64,000 nt of DNA from Heliopora coerulea (GCA_030142905.1 JASJOG010000069.1:1-64000); one strand, 5' to 3'; counted from the first letter of the stretch, positions 22,015 to 34,079 are shown. The notes: generated by a model not told the origin, from the letters alone. Numbers and translations: made by a program.

Positions 22015-22240
22015 CGAATTATCGTACAATAGTTGATCAATTTTGGATAGTACGTTCTCGTATGCAAGAACATAAAGTAAGGTGATGGTGTAACGAGTTA
22101 TATTTTATATAGATGACAGCACTTTATATAAATAGCTTACACCCCAGACAATAGAACTTTATTCCACCAAGACAAAGGACAATGTGAGGTGGAGTTTCCG
22201 GACAAGGCCGGATATAATGATTGGCCAAGTGTTAGGCCAG
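22015..22240 (+). repeat. Right direct repeat (LTR-like) of the Gypsy remnant
   Basis: Matches 19592-19816 from TACAATAGTTGATCAATTTT to GTTAGGCCAG. TGTAACGAG is at 22089. No clear polypurine tract precedes it, so the true LTR start may lie inside the shared part. Confidence 0.65.
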
Positions 22241-23113
22241 GCAGATGGTATACCGGCCGCGTTGAATAATGTTAGCATAAAAATTTAGGTTTATAAATAA
22301 AGGTAGAGATTTTGAAATTGTCTCGGCACGTTACACAAGCAAAGGAACAGAACATGAAATTTCACCAGCTGATGGTAGCCATGTGTTAGCAGCCAGCTTG
22401 AACTAACCAAGAAGCCCCAGTGCATGTCCAAGCATCCTGGTGTCCCTACAATTTCCCAACTAGCCATCAAAGTAATTGTATTCGGAAGCACAGGAAGAAC
22501 CTATGCAGATTGTTTCTTAAAGTGTTGGAAAACTACAATCTGTACTCTGCAAAAATTTTATTTTTTTGAATCAAAAAACAATTTTTTTTTTGTGTGTGTT
22601 GACTTGAAAAGTATTTGTAGCAAAAAAACTTTTTTAGTTCATTGCATAGCTTAAATGTTAATAGATTGACTACCGAAAGGTTCAAAGTAATTTATTAAAA
22701 AGCAAAAGTAGTTAGAAAAACTAGAGTATGGCCATTTTTGTGCAAGTAAATCTTCCTGAACATTACCATGGAGATAGAATTAACAAAAAACTGCATCAGT
22801 AGAAACATCTTGTCATAAAGAGTAAAATCCATGCTATTATTACTTGCAATAAAAAATGTAGTTTTTCTGAGGGTCATAGCCCCTTAAGTCCCCACTCCTG
22901 ATGGGGATAGTTCTTTTGAAAATCAGTATATTTAGATGTCAGCCTAATATACTTATATTATTGTGATTTAATATACTTGTTTATATAATTATGAATTTCT
23001 AAAGAACATGAAAATTTGTTAAGCTCGCCTTTCTAATTAGGCCCCAGTCCTGAAACATGAAGAAAAAGACCCCAGGGTTAGGTAGAGGAAATATACTGTA
23101 AATTACCTTATAG
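22241..23113. other. No recognisable gene
   Basis: AT-rich, with T/G runs near 22560-22600. Nothing supported. Confidence 0.35.
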
Positions 23114-23414
23114 CAGGGCCGGTGGAGCCGGTCTGGTCTGTCCAGCCATGGCCGGATCACGTTTTGAGAAAAATGGATTTTTTTAAAAGAATAATGTTTT
23201 CAAAAAATAAAAAAAGTTTTTAACTTTTTACGGTCAAGTTTTTGCCCTACAATGTAACAGAAATATAATACTTTTGGTCTGAAAATGCTGTAAATCACAT
23301 TTTAGAGGTGTTGCATTTTCAAAATTTTCTAGGGGTGCATGCCCCCGGACCCCCCTAGATTCTCGTAGTCTCCCACTTGGCCGGACCAACTTTTACGTGC
23401 TTCCGCCGGCCCTG
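23114..23414. mobile_element. hAT-like MITE, 301 bp
   Basis: Left end CAGGGCCGGTGGAGC and right end GCTTCCGCCGGCCCTG are inverted copies. GC-rich subterminal CATGCCCCCGGACCCCCCTA and an AT-rich middle are typical of this class. An 8-bp target duplication is not clear (CCTTATAG against TATAAGAG). Confidence 0.65.
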
Positions 23415-23536
23415 TATAAGAGACACTGAAATGATACTGAATCCGTCAAAAGGTCGCCAGAGCAATCAGAAAAAACATCTTCAGCAAAGTTTTGTATTAA
23501 CATAATTTTGGTATCGCCATCGTCGCTTTCTTATGG

Positions 23537-23599
23537 GATGATAAATGTAATGATCATTCATACGGAACCTCCGTATGAATGATCATTACATTTATCATC
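23537..23599. repeat. Perfect 63-bp palindrome
   Basis: Arms 23537-23566 and 23570-23599 are exact reverse complements over 30 bp, with a 3-nt ACC loop. Such identity points to a recent origin. Confidence 0.95.
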
Positions 23600-24304
23600 T
23601 GGCAACTGTAAACAAGCATTTCTCTGACTTTTTTCAGATATGACCATGGCCATCTTTTCTTATATTTTTCTAAAGCTATGACATTAATCCCGAGCCAGTT
23701 TCCGGCATATCAAACTGCTCAATTTTAGAATTTTTCCGCATAACGCAAAATTTGAAAAATTCTACGACGGTAAGTTTCTCAGATGATCGCGTTGTCCAGC
23801 TGGGATACGAAAATGCCCACACCAGCGACTTGTAAAAAAGCGCAACATCCGTCATCCTTTCACTTTCCGCACCACGAATTAGGAAAGATTTTGTTGTGGA
23901 AAGTGTTCATATATTTACAAGAATTTTGGCCTGAAATTGTCACAGTTTTTGGGCAACTGTCTCGCACTCTCCTTTCCCTCTAGTTTCTGCCGATTAATTA
24001 AGCAAGTTATGCGCGACGATTCACAGCAAAATCGTAAGAAAAAGGCGTAAGCAACAAAATATATATACTGAAAATTAGACTGAAAATCATATTAAAGTAT
24101 GAGCTGTACATGTTGAAAAATTCTGAACAAGAAGTCCCATAGGTGCATTGACTTTAAATTCTATATTTAAGTTAGAATCTCAGATGTACTGTACATCACA
24201 CTTCCTCTTTCTAAGACAGTTTGCTTCCAAGAGCAACTTACCCTAAATCGTGATATACAATGTTCGGTTCGGCATTGGTAGGTGATTTTAATGAGATTTT
24301 ACTG

Positions 24305-24445
24305 GAGGGAGAGAGAAAAAGAGACAGAGACAGAGACAGAGACAGAGAGACAGAGACAGAGACAGAGAGACAGAGACAGAAAGGGGGAGAGAGACACACA
24401 CAGACAGACAGACAGACAGAGACAGACAGAGACAGAGGCAGAGAG
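24305..24445. repeat. (GAGACA)n / (CAGA)n microsatellite
   Basis: About 140 bp of purine-rich tandem repeat. The Arg/Glu/Asp/Thr-rich frames across it are artefacts. Confidence 0.9.
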
Positions 24446-24607
24446 AATGATTTATTTAAATTCGGATATCTTTCAGTTAAAAAACAAACTGCTTTAAAAA
24501 GAGCCGAGTTTAAAAATATTTACAATTAATGCATCTATATATGTATATTTCTATATATCCCCTAATTGAATGGAGGAAGCGATGATTTCAGATATCGTTT
24601 AAAGCTA

Positions 24608-24820
24608 TTAATTTTTATTAGATCTAGCATTCTCTAGGATATCATTCCAAATTTTCACTCCTTTGTATGCAAAACTTTTCTCAAGAAATTCAGTCCTTGG
24701 TTTTGGAAGAAAGAGTGTCATTTCTCTCCGTCTTAATGAATATGTGTAACTTATTTTGGAGATTTTGAAATGGTGTCGTAGGAATGAAGGGGGTTTTTCC
24801 ACAGTCGTCGCAATTGACGA
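24608..24820 (-). pseudogene. LINE (CR1/L2-like) RT C-terminal fragment
   Basis: The minus-strand frame ends YSLRRREMTLFLPKPRTEFL then KSFAYKGVKIWNDI and a stop. This Y-x-LR ... LPKPRTEFLKKSF-Y-G-x-x-WN pattern is the well-known last 50 residues of CR1/L2-type ORF2 proteins. Only the tail is left. Confidence 0.65.
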
Positions 24821-27800
24821 ACCAGGCGGGAATCGAATTCTAGTGAGAAAGATTATTACCCACCAGATAGCTTTGAACAGAACTATTACACGAAATAAAA
24901 TTAAAATGTTTTATTATTTACGTTTCGTTACTGCCCGTAACATCAACAGAGTGACAATTATACAAGAGTGAAGGATGCATAAATAGCTTAGCTGTTACAT
25001 AAGTAGAAGGTGACAGGGTGGCAAAAATGTTAATAAGGACGCTTAAGAGGTGAGGCGATAAGAATAAAAATGATAATGAGTATCATCACTAAGTGATGAA
25101 ACACCACGCTGTGAAATAATAAGTTAGAAAAGTGCTGAAGGAAAAGATCTAATGTTAGGGTAGCGAACGTTTGTTCTTAGAAATTAACAGGCTTTCCCGA
25201 ATTAAAACATCAAGTGGAGTAGACCCCTGCGATAACACAGAAAATTCGTCCATAGAAACATTGTGACCGGTTAAACTAACTCTTTAAACTAAATGACCTG
25301 CCAAAAACCAAGTTAAATGGACAGAAGTGGTTTTTTAAATACTTCAACATAAAGATTAAAAAGATTGGTGTTAAAAATTCTTCGATATCTATCCTCGTTC
25401 TTGAGTTATTTAGTTTTTGTATTTGGCAAATAAGGCGTATTATGATGTCATATCTGTCGAAAAGTATTCTTAAAAAAATTTGAGCTTGGTATTTCAACAA
25501 AGTTGTCCCTTACAAACCACTGAAAAGTTTGCACTCTGACGTAGATCACCAAGCTAAGTCAATTGTAATTGATTATGAGATCTCTTGATTTCTAAAACAA
25601 AATAATTTGTGTTCTCTTATATGCCAAACATTTAACGTCTGGGGGCTTGAAGATATTCATGGATGATTGATGGACGTTCTGCAACTCAAACCTTGGAAAA
25701 ACGATTTCTGAACCCCCGTTTAGGACTGAGCTGGATGAACTCCCAACGATCATCCATTTCACAACTGGCAGGTGATCAAAATCGTTTTCCGTGACAATGG
25801 ATACAAAGAATTCAGCTCAGCTGACTAGGATGTCCAGAAATTCATTTGCTACTATGACGAAAAGATAATCAGATGGTACTGTACATTTTTGAATCTTGTG
25901 GTTTGTACCATATGTGAACAAAATTTGTGAACAAAACACTAGCTTCTTAACTCATCATGCGCTTTTTTTTTGTGACATACAATAAACTAAAATAGTTCAA
26001 GGACGAAGACAAATATCAAGATCTTTCAATTCTATTTTCCCATGTCACCAGAAGCGCCTTTTCAAGTTTTCAAACAAACCGAAAAATATATTTGCCCGTG
26101 TAGGCACTATGAACGCTATCTTGTATAGAGGCTATTTTAACCTGTTGTCGTCTGCCTGGAGAAATTATATTAAAAATTTCTCTATTCGGATTGGCTACGA
26201 ACAGAACAATTTCATGGAAACACAGTGTAGAAAAAAGGTGATACTAATTCCCATAGATTTACTTTTTTCGATACTGAATTCTTCCTTTTGGCGCCTTTTT
26301 TATATGTATTATTAATTGGTAATAGCGCGGTTTTTCATACAATTTGAAAAATCACGGATTGGTGAGTTTTCAAACATTAAAAACAAAAACAAAAAAAAAA
26401 CCAAAAAAAACCAACCGTGTATATTTTTTTTCAAATTACACTCGAAACTAAGCCATTACTTGTACTGATAGACTCTTCCGTCGATATCAACAGATGAGTA
26501 TTCAGAAACAATATTAAATAAAATTGCTAAATATCAAAACTTGATGAAAAGAGAAAATGACTCTGTGTTAAAATGCAGCCTCCTCTCTTCAATGGCACCG
26601 GTCTTCTCACAGGATTCATTATGCCAACTGACGCGGTCCAAGGGCAGGAGCACCTAATTATCCGAATAAAATGCGAGACGCTTCAGATTGTCATTTACCT
26701 TGTCCTTCTAGCACAGCAGAGGCCTGCCAGAAATAATACAGAAAGGCAAGTTTAATTACTGCGGAGAATGTGTAGAACCACTGATGCATGAGTGAGTGAA
26801 GGATGTGCATTTTTGATATGAAATGTCAATAACAGCAAGAATGTTTTTTTCAAGTCAGTGATCAGGTAAAGTATGTCAGCAGCTGACCTAAGGGGTTGGT
26901 GACGTCCTGACTCCCCTCGAAATTCTTAAAGTACTCTTTTCAAAGATAGGAGTAAATACGTTGGAGGAGCTTATGAAACACCATTTTCACTTGGATTTGA
27001 TGCGTTTTTTCCTTCTCCCATTAAGAAAGTCGTCCTGCCTCGACACAAAACCGCTTTTTTCGAGAAGAGACGCCCTAAGCTAGGCTTATGGTAACTCCTT
27101 GAGGTGGTCTCTGACCACCATGTGGCCTTTGGTCTAGTTAACATGTGACAAATATGGCTACGAAGATGCCCAATGCTTATCTTATGGTGCCTATTTCTTC
27201 GACCTCCCATTGTCAACAATGCCAGATCCACCCTTGAGACTTTCATTGCAGAGCCAAGGATCCCTCTGCCGGTATTTGATTTTTTTCTTTTGCATCTGTA
27301 CAATTACCTTGGTATAAAGTTAAGAAACATGAAAAAAGCGCGTTAAAAAAGAGACGATATATTTATATAACTTGATGACAACTCATCCAAGACGTTTTAT
27401 TTTATATCTTAAAAAAGCATTGTATTTGAATCTTAAATCCAAAGAAAGAAGTAATCAGATGGTGACGGTAAAATAAATCTCGAGGTACCTCAAAGTAATC
27501 AAACATATCAACATGTTCCTTAATATTATTAAACAATAAGGATGTTCGATATGACTGGAGGATTGATGTCCACTAAGCGTCTTGGGAGCTAAGTAATGGG
27601 TCGACCCACAAAAATCTTGGAAAATAGCGAAACACAATTCAAGACATCCCATTCATTACTCAATAAACTTTAGTAATAAGACTAGATATTAAAATTTTCA
27701 GTTGATTCTGTCTATTCAGCTTTAATTGGTTCACCTTTAGGATCATCAAAAACTATTTACAATAAATTTTGCGAACTTTCAGTCGATATTTTCACGATTT

Positions 27801-28254
27801 TTAAGTTCAATCAAATAATTCTTTCAACAAACTAAGTAAATTTTTCATGTCACATATAATTTAAATCAGTGACGTAAGAAAAATATTTTGGGAAAGGAAG
27901 ACTTCATTTATCCTTTTTGTCTCAGCAAATTTATACTTTAGCAAATTTATATTTAACCAAATAATTGAAATCATGTGACTCATAAAGGTGAGCTAGCACT
28001 TGAGAAAACCTGGTTCTTTCGCCACTGATTTCAAGGTACTCAGGCTTTGTCGTTGTTTGTCCAAAAAGAATGTTACATTACTTAAAGTAAACGTACTGCA
28101 AGAATAATTTTAAGTTGTTAACACAAGAAGTGTTAACAGGGGAAAACAAACACAATTTATATCACAAAACAATGCGAAATAAGACAAATTCAAGTTGTCA
28201 TCGCTTGAATTCACGTAATTCTATGACTACTTTAATTAAGTTTTCTGAGTTTAT
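24821..28254. other. No recognisable gene
   Basis: About 3.4 kb of AT-rich DNA downstream of IL-17-like copy B. The 110-codon minus frame 26971-27303 has no domain pattern. A SINE-like fragment (CGATTTCTGAACCCCC) lies near 25700. Confidence 0.35.
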
Positions 28255-28567
28255 TTAGAGCGGAATCATGCAAGCACATCCAACTTTAAGCGAAACGCTT
28301 ACAGGATATGGAAAACCTTTCGACGAGAATCGAACTACTGTTATTTCTTTCCGTATATCCATGCAATCCCCATTAAATCCTTGGCAGCTTGGTCTCTGTC
28401 TGGCATTTAAGGAGTTCATTTCGCAACTAACTTCAGTAAGAGTTTCTGGAACGTACATTGAACTGCTTTTAACCGAGTCGCTAGTTGATTGATCTTTATT
28501 CTTTGTTTTTATATCGTTACGAACTGTTTGGCAAGGGTTTTTATAGTTGATACTGCCTCTTTTTGAC
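28255..28567 (-). CDS. IL-17-like secreted cytokine, copy B, exon 3 (cysteine-rich domain)
   Basis: Last exon of the second paralogue, with exons 43896-43885, 43280-43138 and 28567-28255; 468 nt, 155 residues. The acceptor is TTTTCCTAG in phase 2 and the stop is TAA. Cysteines are at residues 64, 100, 113, 120, 149 and 151. Shared with copy A are SKRG at the exon start, YKNPC, LTEV-C, LNAR-RP-CQ, F-GDC-D and LKVGCACMIP. It lacks the eight-residue insert with KRKR found in copy A. The fold is inferred to be the IL-17 cystine-knot type acting outside the cell. Intron 2 is about 14.6 kb and full of transposons; I link these exons by matching phase, order and paralogy, without transcript data. 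An unseen intermediate exon pair is possible. Confidence 0.65.
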
Positions 28568-28799
28568 CTAGGAAAAGACAAAATAAAACTCTTTTTTAAT
28601 TTATATACGAACAATTTGATTACAAGCTCAAAATTCTGAGGTGATTGTTAACAGGGACGAAGCCGTCGTCAACTACCATTTTATAGAAATTGAGAGCAAA
28701 CAGATATTGTTTTAGTAGAAATTGGCCTTTATGTTAGCTATTTTTCCAATTTATTTTACTGAACTAGGTAGAAGCATTGCTTTAGCCCAAAACTTGGTC
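28568..28799. other. Intron sequence of IL-17-like copy B
   Basis: Polypyrimidine-rich 3' splice region next to the exon, then AT-rich DNA. Confidence 0.4.
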
Positions 28800-28802
28800 T
28801 TA

Positions 28803-29478
28803 GGCCCCGTCCACAGGTAGCCGTTTTTGTATGAAAACGGAAATTTTTCTTTGGGAATTGCCTTCCCGTCCACGCGCATCCGGCGAATGGGATCGATTCC
28901 AGGAGAGCAAATTTTTCAAAATGCCGTTTTCCTATACTCGTGGGAACGGATAAGCACGGAATTTTTCAAAAACGCCTACATCGTAGTTATCGTATCCTGC
29001 GCGAGATTTAAAATGGCGAAAGGACGTATCACTGCTGTGTCGCTTTTGGTTGGGCTTTTTTCAAGTCTTACAGCGTATCTTGAGATCAACCTAGCTTTGC
29101 TGAATGTTCAAGCTGACTACGGGAGGAGAAGGCTTAACATTATAAATTAACTTTCACTCCCGATCTCTGACCACCAGTCTAAAACGTCTTGACAGAGGAC
29201 AAAGACAAGCGAAACCTCGAAGATTTTGGGTTGGACCAGGCTATACAAGAGCGTGGTGGGTAACTTTGCCTCCCAAGCAGTCATTTCTGAAGAGTGGAGG
29301 GAGAATTTAGATTGAGAAAAGCTTCTCTTGAGGTTTCTTGCGTTTTCAAATCGTTTTTGCATATTCGTGTGAACGGGACAAAACGATTAAAAACGCTATC
29401 GTGAGGACCGAAATATTTTGGAAAACGGAGAAAAAAAATTGCGTTTTCGAACGAAAACGGATACGTGTGGACAGGGTC
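28803..29478 (+). mobile_element. PIF/Harbinger derivative, 676 bp, with transposase N-terminal remnant
   Basis: Terminal inverted repeats GGCCCCGTCCACA and TGTGGACAGGGTC extend inward through CCGTTTTCG-like sequence. TTA is present at both flanks (28800-28802 and 29479-29481), the 3-bp target duplication of Harbinger. Inside, near 29190-29330, two frames read RRFWVGPGYTRAWW and then ISEEWRENL, which match the RKFWVRPGRT-x-x-WW ... EEWRENFRM start of Harbinger transposases, split by a shift. The catalytic DDE part is gone, so this is a deletion derivative moved in trans. Confidence 0.8.
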
Positions 29479-30261
29479 TTATTGCATCCCACGTCGCTAC
29501 TAATACCTATTGACAATAAAATGTTGATTTGCATCGCCAATGAGATTTTAGAATTTCCACTATAACACAAGTAAGCTTCTTGTACGCACGCTGATGGGTT
29601 ATCTAGCCGTACTATAAGTTTTTCACACAGACCACGAAGTTTGGGCGGGGAAATTCCAAGTTAAATACTTAGTTAAATCTTCTCAATGACGATTTCATGA
29701 GTGACATATTAAAACCAAGTCAATCTGAACAAACCGAGGAAAATGGCAAACTTTTTCAAAATTCGATTACAAAAAAATTTAATTGCCAGAGCAATAGCCA
29801 GTGTTTCTTGTTTCTTGATTGTGGGAATGTGGCGGCCCGGAAATCGTGAGAGCTCTGAACCACTGACCTCTATAATTATGACCACTATAATATACCTGGA
29901 CTGTGGGTTGTCGTAAGCAATCAATTACAGAGAGAGTTCGAAAAAAATGGCGTTGTTAGAGGTCCTTTTCCACATGTAGGATACTACCGATCTCCTAGAA
30001 AGAAAGCTATTCACTTTAATGTATCTGGACATACGCTGGGTCACTATTCGTATGAATGATTTTCTGTCATTGTAAGCTTCTGGCTGCGGTTTTTTTCGAA
30101 ACTACCCACAAAATAACTTGTCTGGAAGCCACTTTGCAAGTTGTTTTTAATAAAATTCAAAATCCCCGTTTGTTATTTCTTTTTTTTTCCGTGCTTGACT
30201 TTCGGTACCGATGTTGACTTTTTCCGTTTCACGGAATGAGTTGAAATAACTGGTTCCCACT
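29479..30261. other. No recognisable gene
   Basis: Intron of IL-17-like copy B; nothing supported. Confidence 0.35.
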
Positions 30262-30266
30262 TATAA

Positions 30267-30453
30267 ACCCCGTTTACACTCCAACATTTTGGGCACGGCA
30301 TGGCAAATTTTGGGCATGGTACGGCTAATTAGCCATGCCGGACTCGGTATGACTAAATTTTTAGAAGGTCACACCGTTTACACAGTGAAAATCACCCTTG
30401 CCGTGCCCAAAAATAGCCATGCCGAGCCAAAATGTTAACAGTGTAAACGGGGT
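30267..30453. mobile_element. MITE, 187 bp, TATAA-flanked
   Basis: Ends ACCCCGTTTACACT and AGTGTAAACGGGGT are perfect inverted copies, extended by AACATTTTGG. TATAA stands on both sides (30262-30266, 30454-30458). The interior has repeated GCCATGCCG and GGGCACGGCA words. A partial relative lies at 44955-45105. Confidence 0.75.
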
Positions 30454-31093
30454 TATAAAGTGGTTAGAAAAACAAGGTGTTTGTGGAGAGAAACGCTTCA
30501 AGCTATTAACTCGACTAAATAAAACATTCTGGGTAAACAGCGGAATAAAACGTGTCCATATCGAGATTTGAGAAAAGGCTCAGTGAAAAAAGTTAGGAAA
30601 ATAAACTTGTTATTTTTCTTTGAAAAAAACTTACCGAATAGTGTCAAGTGAATCATAAGTGAGTAATTCAGTAATAGACCCAATATGGACTTTAAAATGT
30701 GAAAAGTTAAACGTTTTGCAAGGCAGAAAATATTTAGCAAAAACGCAGAGTAAAATATCCTTTGCTAAACGAGACTTCATTCCTGCAGTAATTAAGTACT
30801 AAATCCTATGTCAGCGATCGCCATCATCAGAAAAAGGACCTCCAATGACACCGTCATTTTTCGGACACATTTTAAGGACAACCCGCAGTCCGGGAATATT
30901 ATAGAGGTACGTGCTATATGCGAAATAAGGAACCTCACAGTGTAAAATGAGCCCTCCATTTTGAAGATCGTGTAGAAGTTAGCCCCCAAGCCACAATAGG
31001 ATCCTTAATTTTACCTTACCTTCTTGTGATCATTCTAACTTTATTAATGTTATATAAGTAGAAACGTGTGTAGGCAGTGTTAGACAGCGTGTA

Positions 31094-31258
31094 GAGCCAA
31101 AAAGGTTGAGAGCTCCTGAAACTAAAAGCAGAATATCCTAATGTTTCAGGCGAAGGTTCCTTACTCTTTGACAAAGACCTTGCGCTCAAACCCTGTTTTG
31201 TTATTTAGTTTTAGCTTTTCTCCTTTAGTTTCGACAACTCTCGACCTTTTGGCTTTTT
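31094..31258. repeat. Inverted repeat, MITE-like, 165 bp
   Basis: GAGCCAAAAAGGTTGAGAGC with GAAACTAAAAGC on the left answers GCTTTTCTCCTTTAGTTTCG and CTCTCGACCTTTTGGCTT on the right. Arms are about 43 bp with some mismatches. Confidence 0.6.
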
Positions 31259-32149
31259 TCAAATCCTAAAGTCGACCTTGTTTACAAATAACACATTACA
31301 TAATATTTTTCACGGTCATATCGATTATTCTTCACGAGCGTCGTTGTTGGTTAAGAAATTAAAGGGCCCATTTTGATTTACACAATACGACTCTCGTATA
31401 CGATTGTTTGTTCTGATGTATCAGATTAACTCACTGTAGTCTTCCGGACGTATTGCTACATTAGTAAGCGAATCGAAAGCAGGAAAAGTTCCTTTGAGAC
31501 AACATTACATACTCCAGGACGAACAAATACATACGACAATCACATCGTGTAAATGGTTTTAAAAAGATCTTTTTCTCTCAGATGAGGCCACGTTGGCTAA
31601 TTAATATGCATACCAAGGGATAACAAATAGGGCACCATTTATGAATAAGGTCTATTAAAATGGCTGGTTGAGTGAAGAGATGGTCAGTTGTTGCGGCAGA
31701 GGTCAAATACCTTCACAATTACAGTGTGAGATGATATCACAATTCATTCAGGTAACTTGTTATTTGTGATCAGCCTGGATCGATGTTATATTAGTAGTGA
31801 TCACGTGTTATGCGTCATGTGATAGTAGTTCTAGTTGTTATTGGGATTTTACCGCCATTAAAAACTTGCTGGGTTGTTGAACTGTGTTTGAACACTGCAT
31901 TGGGTAAAAGTAAAAGGCTACCATAGCCATTCTTTCTTTAAATTAAATCTTAACCACGAAATGACAAATAGATTGTATATCCGCACCGGATACGTACTTA
32001 ATTTTACCGATGATTAAAACCAAATTTTAAGAACAATTTAGATATACCTTATCGTAAGTTGTGTTCAAAAACGGTTCTATTTGGTTGGGAAAAAAGCCAA
32101 CACCGTTACGTTGACCACCAAATTGAGTAATGCAAATGTTCAAAATATA
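31259..32149. other. No recognisable gene
   Basis: Intron of IL-17-like copy B, just upstream of the LINE. The 5' end of the LINE may start in this stretch. Confidence 0.35.
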
Positions 32150-32227
32150 GAAATCAATAGCGAGGACTGTACAAATTACTTCGACAGCAACGACTACCTG
32201 GAGTAATTCGCCCCTTTTCCATCAAAA

Positions 32228-33647
32228 TTGGAGATCCGAGCTGGCAAGGAGACCATCATCGACCGTGAAGGGCAAGCTATAGTTGAAAGAAGGAAAGAAT
32301 TCCTTTCCTTGACTACCAAAGGGAGATTTAAGCGGTATGGATTGTTTGAGGGTCTTGTATGCTTGATGAATTATTTGTTGAAGATGCCAACAAAATGGTC
32401 GTCACGTGGAGGTGGATGTAAGTTACTAGATATGGATAATCTAGTAATAAGATGGCATTTAGAAAACAACTCTCACGCTGTCAAAGGGAGAAGAAGCGAA
32501 GACATGAAAGCTCAGCTATAAGTATCATGGCAAGAAAAGATGAAGAAGTTGAGGGAAATATGCTCTCGCCTGACAGTTATGCTCTTGACGAAGAAGACGA
32601 ACTAATCACTGACAAAGAAGATACAACTGCTTCGAATGGACTACCCCAATTGGACTTCTCGGGTAACGCGCTGGAGAAAATACGAGCTCTGGAAGACCGC
32701 ATGGAAAAGAGAATAAAATGTATTGAAAAACAATTCCATGAGATAAGAGGAAAGGGAGAAGCTCTAAAGCCGGTTTTCCACTTGCGAATAAATTCGCGAA
32801 TCGAATTTTTCTTTTGTCTCATGGGCTGTTGAATAATGTGAAACACCTATTCACTTTATACAAAGAAATGTCGATTCGAGCTAATTGATTTGCAAGTGAA
32901 AAACCGGCTTAAGCATATTTCCGCCGGGGGAATACATAGAATCTCTGTGAAAGGAGAACGCTAATATCAAAGAAGAAAATAGAGTTGATGCAACACGCCA
33001 ATAACCTGTCCGTATGTAATGTCCTATTTAAATACGAAGGTTAAGGAACTTGAAAACGAAAAGAAAAGTTTAATCTCAATAAAACTTCTGTTAAAGCGAT
33101 CAAAAAAATAATAACAACAACGAGGCATGGAAACTTGTAAAGAAAGGGAAACAGAGGCGAAGCAAATTACTGTCTATTTCATCCGACGAAGACATAATGG
33201 CAGAAACTAGTAACAATTATGCAACTCTTAGAGATAGCACATTTGAAAGCAAGGATAGCTCATTAGCAACAACCCAAAACCATAGCAAAACCAACCAGCA
33301 GGTATTATAATCAGGATGGCAATAACGCTCATGGGACCAGACAAGAAAATACGTCTAAACATGCAAAGCAAATGTGGAAAGATAATCAATCGACTGTAAG
33401 TAAAAACAAGCCATCGACCACGGTCATAATCGGCGATTCTATGATTAAATATCTCGATACTAGAAGACGACCAAGATCGGTAAAGGAAAAGCCTATAAAA
33501 ATGGTTGCAGAAACATACAGAGGGGCAAATATTGGACCAATGAAACATCACATTAAACCGTGCCTTGTACAAAAACAGGACCGGGTCATCTTGCATGTTG
33601 GAACCAGTGATTTAGATAATCAAAGTAAGAAAGGAATCGCGGATTGA
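32228..33647 (+). pseudogene. LINE ORF1 with coiled coil and esterase-like (SGNH) domain
   Basis: Reading from 32228 gives a basic N-terminal part, then a shifted acidic part with a heptad-like segment (LEKIRALEDRMEKRIKCIEK, near 32670-32735), a probable coiled coil. At 33417-33625 the frame has TVIIGDSMIKYL and later VILHVGTSDL, the block I GDS and block III GTND motifs of SGNH esterases; here Asn of GTND is Ser. CR1-type ORF1 proteins bind RNA and often carry this esterase. The reading frame is cut by a MITE (32768-32909), stops and shifts. Confidence 0.6.
32768..32909. mobile_element. MITE, 142 bp, inserted in LINE ORF1
   Basis: Ends AGCCGGTTTTCCACTTGC and GCAAGTGAAAAACCGGCT are near-perfect inverted copies. 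TAA flanks both sides (32765-32767, 32910-32912), a 3-bp target duplication as for Harbinger-type elements. Removing it restores a continuous ORF1 frame across the site. Confidence 0.85.
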
Positions 33648-34079
33648 ATTGTGGATATTTGTCAAATTGTCCGAAAGGAAAGCCTAGAGACTAATACAGT
33701 ATTATCGGAATTGGTACTAAGGATGGATAAACCTGAATATAAGTAGAAGATAGACAAGGTAAATCATAAACTGTCTAAATATTGTAAGCGAAACAAGTGG
33801 GGTATCAGCAAACAAACTAATATTGAGCCGGGACATAAATCCTTATGGAATTCACCTCAATAGAGCAGGTACATCAGTTCTAGCCAAAAACATTACAACT
33901 TATTTGAATAAAGACGAATCTAATGAATGAATTCATTCTGCAATTGAGAATAGCCTAATTAACTTATATTTTGGTCATGATTCATTACTTAATAAAACTT
34001 TAGAAAATATCGAAGGTAAGGTAGATGAATCAAATTCTAAAGCAAAGCATCTACCTAGAAAAATGAAAGCCTGTACTAT

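Noticed and set aside
24260..24529. Two overlapping Arg/Glu/Thr-rich open frames
   Set aside because: Pure translation of a GAGACA/CAGA microsatellite.
26971..27303. 110-codon minus frame as a gene
   Set aside because: No domain, signal peptide, splice support or paralogue; composition is ordinary for a chance frame.
28827..29150. 107-codon plus frame with a hydrophobic middle, at first taken for a small secreted protein
   Set aside because: It lies wholly inside the Harbinger derivative (28803-29478) and starts in its terminal repeat.
33228..33596. 122-codon minus-strand frame with hydrophobic segments
   Set aside because: Antisense to the LINE ORF1 esterase region, which carries the recognisable motifs.
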